Assembly: GCA_003225595.1 (NCBI GenBank)
Contig: QIAR01000003.1
Span: forward strand, 1 to 27,405
Source of the DNA: Acidobacteriota bacterium
Lineage (GTDB): Bacteria > Acidobacteriota > Terriglobia > Terriglobales > Acidobacteriaceae
Reading direction: 5' to 3'
DNA: 27,405 nucleotides
The translations under genes and the position numbers were made by a program. The first letter of the stretch is position 1. Each line of letters opens with the position of its first letter. Below, in pieces: positions 16,288 to 22,746 of the stretch. The notes under the pieces were generated by a model. The model did not search any database, was not told the origin of the DNA, and worked only from the letters and a program-made list of their open reading frames with translations.

Positions 16288-16377
16288 CTACTGATTGGTT
16301 GTAATCCCGCCGTGTTCTTTCAGCCACTTCAATTCTTCGCGCACTTTGATTTTGCCGTGCCACGGGGTCTTGGCCAT
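16288..16377 (-). CDS. Possible 29-residue peptide or gene remnant
   Basis: A frame from ATG (16377) to TAG (16288) encodes MAKTPWHGKIKVREELKWLK followed by nine residues. The composition is protein-like, with alternating Lys, Glu and hydrophobic residues suggesting a helix. GGAG lies directly against the ATG, too near for a good ribosome binding site, and there is a stop 14 codons further upstream in the same frame. It could be a small gene or the tail of a decayed one. It is on the same strand as, and downstream of, the lipoprotein-like gene. Confidence 0.3.
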   Translation of the reverse strand: MAKTPWHGKIKVREELKWLKEHGGITTNQ

Positions 16378-16447
16378 CTCCGGGGAAGAGCAGCAGAGTG
16401 CTCGGGAGGTTTAGCAGACGCCCGTCCCACACCGGTCCGGGCCTGCG

Positions 16448-17050
16448 CTACGGTGCGGGCTCCGAGTTCTTGAGTGCGTCGTCCAGATCCTGACTGCTTT
16501 TTACGGCGGTACCGTTCACCAGGCGCCAACCATCGTCGTAGTGTCTGAATCCAACCGTAGATCTGTAATGCACGTCACCAGCGTAGAGCGCAGCGCCTAC
16601 TTCGTTCAGAGGCACCCATCTCCAGGTGAAGTCCACATCAGCGACGTTGCCGTTTTTGCTGATGCCGGTAACAGAGACGAATTCTCTACGTGCGGTGACA
16701 ATGCTGAACCGCTTGCCGGAATCGTTGCTGCGAATCAGGTCGCGAAACGTCTCCACCCCGATGGGAGTGAGGACAACCTCCCAGCAAGGTGGCGGAGCTA
16801 CTTTAGCAATGCAATCTGAAGGCGTGCCTTTGATCCAGCCGCGCTGCTGGAGAACAAGGTATTCAGGGGACAGATAGTCTTTATTGGAGACGAGACCGGT
16901 GCGGAGCCAAAACTGCTGCGTAGATTGGAAATTTTCAGAGCCCGCGATGAGGTCGGCTGCCAGACGGCGTGTGAGGAAGTCGCGAGGCGAACAGGCGACC
17001 CACACCAGGCATAAAAACACCGATGCGAGGACGAGTCTCGGTCTCTGCAT
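16448..17050 (-). CDS. Putative lipoprotein of unknown function
   Basis: The 200-residue protein begins with a basic, hydrophobic signal sequence, MQRPRLVLASVFLCLVWVAC, ending at Cys20. Trp at -3 makes it an imperfect lipobox, but export is likely. The mature part has no recognised domain. It contains a Trp-rich strand region (VDFTWRWVPLNEVG), and a C-terminal YDDGWRLVNGTA motif that resembles the end of SnoaL/NTF2-like or lumazine-binding-like folds; this is only a visual impression. A short insertion with two Cys (DCIAKVAPPPC) may form a disulfide. It starts nine bases from the stop codon of the amrS-like gene on the same strand, so the two are probably co-transcribed. Confidence 0.7.
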   Translation of the reverse strand: MQRPRLVLASVFLCLVWVACSPRDFLTRRLAADLIAGSENFQSTQQFWLRTGLVSNKDYLSPEYLVLQQRGWIKGTPSDCIAKVAPPPCWEVVLTPIGVETFRDLIRSNDSGKRFSIVTARREFVSVTGISKNGNVADVDFTWRWVPLNEVGAALYAGDVHYRSTVGFRHYDDGWRLVNGTAVKSSQDLDDALKNSEPAP

Positions 17051-17059
17051 GAATCAGGA

Positions 17060-18190
17060 TTATGGCTGACTGAGGATTGTAACCAAACGGGAAGCTCGTC
17101 GGGGCAAGAAAGGATGAGAGGTAATCTGTCCATCAAATTTGGCGGCCCATTTGCCGGGGATGGCCGCGCCACAGAAAGGGCAGCAGCCTTGGGGACTGAG
17201 GCGGTAATCTTCTACCAAATAGCTGTAGCGTTTGATCAGGGTCTTGCCGCAATTGTGGCAGTGCGTATCTTCAAGATCGCCGACCATGCCTGGAATGTTG
17301 CCGGCATAGATGTAGCGGAGTCCTGCTCCTCTCCCAATTTCTGCCGCACGCAGCAAGTCTTCGGGGCGGGTGTCTTCCGGACTCGTCATCTTGTAGTCCT
17401 TGTGGAAGGCAGTCACGTGCCACGGAATATGCGGCGAAATGCTGGCCAGGAATTCCGTAAGGCGGCGAAGTTCGTCATCTGAATCGTTGAAGCCGGGGAT
17501 GAGCAGAGTCACTATCTCCAGCCAGAAGCCCATCTGGTAGAGGCGACGAATCGAGTCAAGAATGGGTCCGATGCGGCCGCCGAGTTCGTGATAGTGACGG
17601 TCGTCAAAACTCTTGAGATCAACCTTGTACAAGTCGACCCAAGGTCGCAGATATTCCAGCACTTGGGGCGTGGCGTTGCCATTCGAGACAAAGCCGGTGA
17701 TGAGTCCGGCCGCTCTGGCTTCCTTGAATACCGCAACCGCCCACTCACTTGTGATGAGAGGTTCGTTGTAGGTACTGACGAGTACTTTGCCGCCTTGGGC
17801 AAGCGCGTCGCGTACCAGCGCTTCTGGGCTGGCCTCGAGCGGAGGTGATACGGCGCTGGGATCGCGCAGAGCTTGCGATGTCACCCAGTTCTGGCAATAG
17901 GAACAGTGCAGGTCGCAGCCCAGCATTCCGAAGCTATAGGCCAGCGCCCCCGGATAAGCATGGAAGAAGGGCTTCTTTTCGATAGGATCGCACTGCACGC
18001 CACCTACGTAGCCCCAAGGTACGTACAGTGTCCCACCTTTGTTGTAGCGGACTTTGCACACACCGGGCTGATTCTCGGGAATGGGGCAGCAATGGCCACA
18101 GGCGTAACAGCGGACGCGATTGCGGTCGAGCTTCTGGTAGAGCTCTCCCTCACGGACGTTTTCATACACAACATCGCGGAGGGTTGGCAT
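17060..18190 (-). CDS. amrS: AmmeMemoRadiSam-type radical SAM enzyme (AmrS-like)
   Basis: AmrS is a radical S-adenosylmethionine protein usually encoded near AmrA and AmrB (Memo-like); its substrate is not established. The 376-residue length fits. The 4Fe-4S site is CxxxCxxC, Cys92, Cys96 and Cys99, in GCDLHCSYCQ. The N-terminus has several Cys (28, 31, 34, 35, 45), and the C-terminus has a zinc ribbon-like set (Cys311, Cys314, Cys337, Cys340). The TYNEP (140-144) and FVSNGN motifs of the family are present. Neither amrA nor amrB is seen in this window. A TAAAAT-like -10 box lies just upstream of the ATG. The lipoprotein-like gene follows closely on the same strand. Confidence 0.92.
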   Translation of the reverse strand: MPTLRDVVYENVREGELYQKLDRNRVRCYACGHCCPIPENQPGVCKVRYNKGGTLYVPWGYVGGVQCDPIEKKPFFHAYPGALAYSFGMLGCDLHCSYCQNWVTSQALRDPSAVSPPLEASPEALVRDALAQGGKVLVSTYNEPLITSEWAVAVFKEARAAGLITGFVSNGNATPQVLEYLRPWVDLYKVDLKSFDDRHYHELGGRIGPILDSIRRLYQMGFWLEIVTLLIPGFNDSDDELRRLTEFLASISPHIPWHVTAFHKDYKMTSPEDTRPEDLLRAAEIGRGAGLRYIYAGNIPGMVGDLEDTHCHNCGKTLIKRYSYLVEDYRLSPQGCCPFCGAAIPGKWAAKFDGQITSHPFLPRRASRLVTILSQP

Positions 18191-18311
18191 AATCTGTCTC
18201 TATTTTACCGGATCGCGGACGAGAGAGGGCATCTAGAAAGATTGCACTAAAACTGAGAGGGGGCGCGCGCTAGCGTGGAGCACGCCTGTCAAAGCCTGGT
18301 CACGCCGAGGA

Positions 18312-20003
18312 TCACTGAGCGGGCGTGGACTTGCTCGTGAGTTGATGTTGCTTGATCCAGTCGTCGGCCTGCTGTTGGGCTGCAAGTACCTGAGCGTGGC
18401 TCAGACGGGAGGTAAGCGCGGCGACACGGTACTTGCTGCCCTCGTCACCGCCGGCCCGCGCCAGAATAGACCAGAAATAAGCCTTTCCCAAATCCTGGGG
18501 AACGCCGCGTCCTGCCCAGTAATAGGCACCGAGTGTTGCCTGCGCGGTGACGTGCCCTTGTTCCGCAGCCTTGGAGAACCATCGGGCGGCTTCGGAATAA
18601 TCTTGTTTGACTTCATTTCCGGTCGCGTAGTGCGCCCCTAAGGCAAATTGCGCAGCGCCGTCGCCCGTCTCGGCGATGGTTCGCAGGTCTTGTAACGTGG
18701 TCGCTTCAGCCACAGTTTTCAAGCCGGAGATCTTGGGAGTTGGGGGCGGAGGCTGCGGTGTCGATTGTGGCTGCGGGGGCGAGGGACGATTCCACTTGCT
18801 CTCGATCCAGGGAGCCAGCAAGAACCCCAGCGCCAACGCTAGCGCGGCAGCGACCGCAATCAGAAGCATCAGGTGAGAACGAGGAACAGGAATGCCCTCA
18901 AACTGCGGCACATCACTGGCAGAGGCTATGAGGGATTCACTTACCGACCCAGGTGAAGGCGGAGGGCCGGCCAACCTGGTGCCCTCTGCATCCGGTGCTG
19001 ATTCTGATTGTGGTATTCGGGCCCGATTTACGGCCGCAAGAATAATCCCAGCGAGCCCCTGCAGGATGGTGTTGTCGGTTTCTTGAAAGGCATAGGGAGC
19101 AGGAGAAAAAACTTCCAGGAGTCCAATAACCTTTTCCGCGTCACGAACTGGCACGGCGATCATTGAGCGAATTCCCAGCAGGCGGCAAATTTCGGCATCG
19201 ACGAGGGGGTCAGTTTCCGAATCGTCGCAGCGCAGCAGTTTGCCGGTTCGGACGCACTCGCCCGAAAAGCCCGAACCTACATGAAGCCGTGCCCCTGGGC
19301 CGGGCGCATCGGAGCCGGTGCTGGCGCGGCAGACCATTTCCTGTGGTTGTTCTTCTTTTTGGGCCAAGGCTATCGCGGCCCCAGTCGCGCGGGTGAATGC
19401 CTGTGCCCGCTCGGCTAACGATTGCAGACCCGCATCGAGATCGGAGCCAAGGGACTCAATCTCTCTTTCGACCGCATGAAGCGCCGCCTGGATGCTCATG
19501 TAATCGGCGGCTGCAGTTTCCCTAACGGGTTCAGCAGCTGAAGCGGATCTTCCGCTTTCTTCGGACTGTGACGCAACCAGTTCGGGTCCCACTGGTTCAG
19601 TTTTCGCGTGATTCGCGCAGGCTATCAAGGAATTGATCAGCAGCCATTCCCGGAGCTCGCGTAGAGATGCGTCGGGCATGTCGGGGAAGCGAATGCCTGC
19701 CCGGCCCGCGCCGTCGGACCACACTACAAAACCGGTGGTGTGGATGTAGCTTTTGGTTTCAGAAAGGTCGAGACACAAGTTGAAGGTCCCATTTACTTCT
19801 AGGGGAGAAGACGTCTGAATAGAAACTCCAGTTTCGCTGATATCTACAATTTCACTCAGATCGAGTACCATGCCGTGCGAGACGCCATTGAAGCTGGCAT
19901 AGGCTGGAGTGTGCACCTTGTGCCGCGGGCTTTGCCGCCGTTCGTGGGGGAAGGGCGACTGGTCGCGTCTGGGGACCGCCGAGTTGGTTTCCAAGGGCTC
20001 CAT
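18312..20003 (-). CDS. PilZ-GAF-transmembrane-Sel1 repeat protein
   Basis: The 563-residue protein has a PilZ domain at about 20-122, with RxxxR (Arg23-Arg27) and DISETG (54-59). A GAF domain follows at about 175-328 (CRASTGSDAPGPGARL, GFSGECVRTG, GIRSMIAVPV). One membrane segment lies at about 377-399. A proline-rich linker (408-424) leads to at least two Sel1-type repeats (about 448-518, such as AAQFALGAHYATGNEVKQDY), which mediate protein contacts. PilZ and GAF would be cytoplasmic and Sel1 periplasmic. It could pass a c-di-GMP or small-ligand state to envelope partners; that is inference. The upstream gap holds a 14-bp tandem repeat. The neighbouring upstream gene encodes the related zinc ribbon-GAF protein on the same strand. 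Confidence 0.88.
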   Translation of the reverse strand: MEPLETNSAVPRRDQSPFPHERRQSPRHKVHTPAYASFNGVSHGMVLDLSEIVDISETGVSIQTSSPLEVNGTFNLCLDLSETKSYIHTTGFVVWSDGAGRAGIRFPDMPDASLRELREWLLINSLIACANHAKTEPVGPELVASQSEESGRSASAAEPVRETAAADYMSIQAALHAVEREIESLGSDLDAGLQSLAERAQAFTRATGAAIALAQKEEQPQEMVCRASTGSDAPGPGARLHVGSGFSGECVRTGKLLRCDDSETDPLVDAEICRLLGIRSMIAVPVRDAEKVIGLLEVFSPAPYAFQETDNTILQGLAGIILAAVNRARIPQSESAPDAEGTRLAGPPPSPGSVSESLIASASDVPQFEGIPVPRSHLMLLIAVAAALALALGFLLAPWIESKWNRPSPPQPQSTPQPPPPTPKISGLKTVAEATTLQDLRTIAETGDGAAQFALGAHYATGNEVKQDYSEAARWFSKAAEQGHVTAQATLGAYYWAGRGVPQDLGKAYFWSILARAGGDEGSKYRVAALTSRLSHAQVLAAQQQADDWIKQHQLTSKSTPAQ

Positions 20004-20056
20004 AGCGAAAACCCTGTTACATATTACCCCCAGTCGTGCAAAAGGAACTACTCTTT

Positions 20057-20084
20057 GCAGGAATCAGGCTGCAGGAATCAGGTT
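20057..20084. repeat. 14-bp tandem repeat upstream of the PilZ-GAF-Sel1 gene
   Basis: GCAGGAATCAGGCT and GCAGGAATCAGGTT lie head to tail, differing at one base. They lie in the 160-base gap between two genes of the same strand and could affect promoter spacing. Confidence 0.6.
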
Positions 20085-20163
20085 AGGCAGAGCTCGAACG
20101 AGGACGGATTCCTGCCATCGACCAAGGCAGACGTTTTAGCGCTAACGAGTTTTCTTCGGGCAC

Positions 20164-21048
20164 TTAGTTCCGGGCCAAGCGCAGGCTGGAAAGTCGAGAT
20201 ATGGCGGCCACCATCATGCTCGCGAGGAACTGCATGGTGGTTACGTCGCCATGATCGAAGGCGTAGGGAACGGAGGAGAGGACTTCAAAAACTCCCAGGG
20301 TCCTGCGGAAATGACGCAAGGGCGCGACAAGAATCGACCGGACACCAAGGCGGCGGCAGCTTGCCAGGTCGACACATGGGTTGGTTTCCGCATCCTCGCA
20401 GAGCAGAACTTCCCCGGTGCGTACACATTCGGCGGAAAGGCCAGAATTTATCTCTAGCCGCACACCGAGATCTGGTGCGGTGCGGCCGGTGCGGGCGCGG
20501 CAGACGATCTCGTCCCCTTTGCGCAGGGCGATCGCTGCTCCGGTGGCGCCAGTCAAAGCCTGAGCGCGTTCGGCGATGATGCTGATTTCTGGCTCAAGGT
20601 CGAGTTCCCCAGCATCGCTAAAGATGCGAACGTCCGTTTCGCCCCGGAAACCTACGTGTTTGATGCGAAGGTGATGGCGGCCGGGAGCCAGCGACGCAAC
20701 ATCAGATGAGAAGCAGCGCGCCGCAGCTCCGCGGGAGAAAGGTGTGGGGGAGACATATCCTGCTACGTCTCGCGAAACCCCTTTCTTCGCAACCACGGGT
20801 TGCGGTGGAGGAATCGTACGCAGCAGTTCCCTGACGAGGCGATCGAGTTCCGCATCGGCGATCAGGTGCGCGGTCTGCTGGTCCCGCAGCGATCCTCCAA
20901 GAATTCGTGAGAGGCTCAGAAGGGCCTGGCTGCCACAAGCCAGACAGTAAGGAGTGCTATTCTCACTAATGAGTTCGCATTGAACACAAAAGATCGCGGA
21001 CCGCAAAGAGACAAAGTTGACGTTACGTGCGGCAAGCCAGCCTGCCAT
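20164..21048 (-). CDS. Zinc ribbon-GAF domain protein
   Basis: The 294-residue protein starts with a four-Cys zinc ribbon (Cys21, Cys24, Cys35, Cys38 in FCVQC and YCLACGS). A helical region (45-80) and a linker (81-145) follow, then a GAF domain at about 148-285 (CRARTGRTAPDLGVRL, GLSAECVRTG, RRLGVRSILVAPL). It has no membrane segment, so it is probably cytoplasmic. The GAF domain is a close paralogue of those in the amidase and PilZ-GAF-Sel1 proteins. Residues about 89-105 in the linker (KKGVSRDVAGYVSPTPF) are encoded by a copy of the palindromic repeat found in intergenic regions. GGAGG lies 14 bases before the ATG, somewhat far. Ligand and partner are unknown. Confidence 0.82.
   Translation of the reverse strand: MAGWLAARNVNFVSLRSAIFCVQCELISENSTPYCLACGSQALLSLSRILGGSLRDQQTAHLIADAELDRLVRELLRTIPPPQPVVAKKGVSRDVAGYVSPTPFSRGAAARCFSSDVASLAPGRHHLRIKHVGFRGETDVRIFSDAGELDLEPEISIIAERAQALTGATGAAIALRKGDEIVCRARTGRTAPDLGVRLEINSGLSAECVRTGEVLLCEDAETNPCVDLASCRRLGVRSILVAPLRHFRRTLGVFEVLSSVPYAFDHGDVTTMQFLASMMVAAISRLSSLRLARN
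20736..20773. repeat. REP-like element inside the zinc ribbon-GAF coding sequence
   Basis: This segment matches 3928-3965 at 32 of 38 positions, without gaps, including AGAAAGGTGTGG and the arm GCTACGTCTC. The frame stays open across it. The left arm has lost perfect pairing (GAGACATATC), which suggests that it is no longer kept as a hairpin. Confidence 0.75.
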
Positions 21049-21274
21049 CTTTCTGAATGTCCTCCGGCAAGAAAAAACGAGTTAGAAAAGTAAATGCGTG
21101 AGGCGTCATGGAAAAGTAGCGCAGGTGGTTCAGGGCTGTGGATAAAATCGGGTAGATCGAGATTGCCCATCGCATTGGGATGCTGGCACAATTGGTGACA
21201 TTATTGGTACGAAAGCAGCTAAAGTAGTTTTCCGGGCCGATTTCGAGTTGCTACGTTCGTAGGAGCCATCGTCA

Positions 21275-21391
21275 TTGTTGCGGCGAATGTCGGCTTCGCA
21301 TAACAAAGTGCAGAAGCAAGTAATGATTCTCATCGTTTTCTTCTTTGCAATGATTTTGGTTGCACGCGGTATTCATCAAATTTTAAATTGA
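21275..21391 (+). CDS. Possible 38-residue single-pass membrane peptide
   Basis: From a TTG at 21275, preceded by AGGAG nine bases upstream, a frame of 38 codons encodes a basic N-terminus and one hydrophobic segment (VMILIVFFFAMILVA), then a short polar tail. An ATG at 21287 is an alternative start without a ribosome binding site. It lies 79 bases before the pqqA-like gene on the same strand. The pattern fits many small membrane proteins, but AT-rich intergenic DNA can also produce such frames. Confidence 0.35.
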   Translation: MLRRMSASHNKVQKQVMILIVFFFAMILVARGIHQILN

Positions 21392-21436
21392 CCTACTATC
21401 GCAAACTATATGGTGGAGGCCCCATTCCAAAAAGGG

Positions 21437-21462
21437 TATAATCGTCATCCGATTTGAGGAGG
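21437..21462 (+). promoter_or_regulatory. -10 box and strong ribosome binding site of the pqqA-like gene
   Basis: A perfect TATAAT lies at 21437-21442. AGGAGG at 21457-21462 lies eight bases before the ATG at 21471, the best Shine-Dalgarno sequence in the window. No matching -35 box is seen at the usual distance; TTGACC at 21388 is too far. Confidence 0.5.
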
Positions 21463-21470
21463 AAAGAACC

Positions 21471-21548
21471 ATGGAATGGACCACGCCGCAATTTGAAGAA
21501 ATCGCGTTAAACTGCGAGATAAACTCCTACGCCAACGCGCAGCTCTAA
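21471..21548 (+). CDS. pqqA: PqqA-like precursor peptide
   Basis: The 25-residue product begins MEWTTPQFEEIALN and ends with a Glu-x3-Tyr motif in CEINSYANAQL (Glu16, Tyr20). Known PqqA peptides are 22-29 residues with a Trp and Pro near the start and the conserved Glu and Tyr separated by three residues; PqqE joins these two side chains on the way to pyrroloquinoline quinone. All of these marks are present. The gene has an ideal ribosome binding site and its own -10 box. It ends 14 bases before the convergent wecB gene. No pqqB, C, D or E gene is in this window, so the gene is an orphan here and the maturation enzymes must be elsewhere, or it is a related modified peptide. Confidence 0.75.
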   Translation: MEWTTPQFEEIALNCEINSYANAQL

Positions 21549-21562
21549 TCGAGCGCCTCCCG

Positions 21563-22633
21563 CTAGAACGCTCGCAAGATTACATCCGCAATCCGCTCCG
21601 CGGCATGACCGTCCCATAAGGGTATGGGAGTAAAATTTTTCTTCTCGCCCGATAGAATTTTTCTAATCTCTGCCTGAAGACTTGCGATATCACGTCCCAC
21701 CAGCACGTTGGTTCCGTTGGTAAGGGTAATCGGCCGTTCGCTGTTTTCCCGCATCGTAAGGCAGGGCACGCCTAGGAAAGTCGTTTCCTCCTGGATGCCA
21801 CCGGAATCGGTGATGACAACCGTAGCCTTCCGCTGCAAACCCAAAAATTCGAGATAAGGTTTGGGCTCAAGCAAACGCAAATGACCATTCGAGAGTGCCT
21901 CCAGGCCCAGGTCGGCGATGCGCTGCTGCGTTCGCGGATGAACGGGAAACACTACGGGCAAGTCGTGTGACAAGTCAGAGAGTGCGAACAGCATGCGCCT
22001 CAGCCAGACGAGATCGTCGACATTGCCGGGGCGATGCAGAGTCACCAAGGCGTAGCGCTCGGGGAAATCGTTGTCCGGCGTTTCGGCAAACGGCAAAAGT
22101 CTGGTCAATGTATCGATCATGACATTGCCTACGCAATGGATTTTGGTGGAATCGATTCCCTCATTGAGCAAGTTCTCGTCCGCATCTGCAGAAGGCGTGA
22201 AGAGAAGACTCGAGAGTTGGTCGGTTACCAGACGATTGATCTCTTCGGGCATGCTACGGTCGCGGGAGCGAAGACCAGCTTCAATATGCCCGATGGGGAC
22301 CAGCAGTTTGGAACAGACTATAGCCGCGGCCATTGTGGAGTTCACGTCTCCGTAAACCAGAACGAGTTCGGGTTTGCGCTCTAAAACAATTGGCTCGAAA
22401 TGAGCGATGATTTCCCCGGTCTGCTGGGCATGGCTCCCGGAGCCGACGCCAAGGTTGGCGTCTGGCTCGGGCATTTCCAATTGACCAAAGAAGACATCGG
22501 ACATAGTGGCGTCGTAATGCTGGCCGGTGTGGATCAGGGTCTGACGCGTTCCTGGCGACTTGGCCAGCGCGCGCAGGACCGGCGCCGCTTTCATGAAATT
22601 GGGACGAGCGCCAACAACATGAAGGACGTGCAT
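21563..22633 (-). CDS. wecB: UDP-N-acetylglucosamine 2-epimerase (non-hydrolysing)
   Basis: WecB interconverts UDP-GlcNAc and UDP-ManNAc, a precursor for enterobacterial-common-antigen-like and capsule polysaccharides. The ATG at 22633 gives 356 residues starting MHVLHVVGARPNFMKAAPVL, as in the family. An upstream GTG at 22675 would add 14 residues encoded by degenerate GCGGGTCGCAG repeats and is unlikely. Conserved signatures are GDVNST, HIEAGLRSRDRSMPEEINR with the catalytic acidic residues, ITDSGGIQEET and ENSERPIT near the C-terminus. It is cytoplasmic. The next gene on the same strand, 113 bases upstream, encodes a polyprenyl-phosphate sugar-phosphate transferase, so both probably serve one glycan pathway. 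Confidence 0.95.
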   Translation of the reverse strand: MHVLHVVGARPNFMKAAPVLRALAKSPGTRQTLIHTGQHYDATMSDVFFGQLEMPEPDANLGVGSGSHAQQTGEIIAHFEPIVLERKPELVLVYGDVNSTMAAAIVCSKLLVPIGHIEAGLRSRDRSMPEEINRLVTDQLSSLLFTPSADADENLLNEGIDSTKIHCVGNVMIDTLTRLLPFAETPDNDFPERYALVTLHRPGNVDDLVWLRRMLFALSDLSHDLPVVFPVHPRTQQRIADLGLEALSNGHLRLLEPKPYLEFLGLQRKATVVITDSGGIQEETTFLGVPCLTMRENSERPITLTNGTNVLVGRDIASLQAEIRKILSGEKKNFTPIPLWDGHAAERIADVILRAF

Positions 22634-22746
22634 GCTGGGCCGGGCTGAGGTCGCGGGTCGCAGTTCGCGGGTCACTGGATTACCAAAGCCGAACGGTTGA
22701 GATTGTACTTGGCCCTAGGTTTTGGTCAACAAAAGGGAGACTGTGT

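Noticed and set aside
19875..20579. 234-codon + strand frame antisense to two GAF genes
   Set aside because: It is a shadow of two well-supported - strand genes and spans their intergenic gap; the translation is Arg-rich and without motifs.
22634..22675. GTG start of wecB 14 codons upstream
   Set aside because: The added residues are encoded by a degenerate simple repeat, and the family start is at MHVLHVVGARPN.
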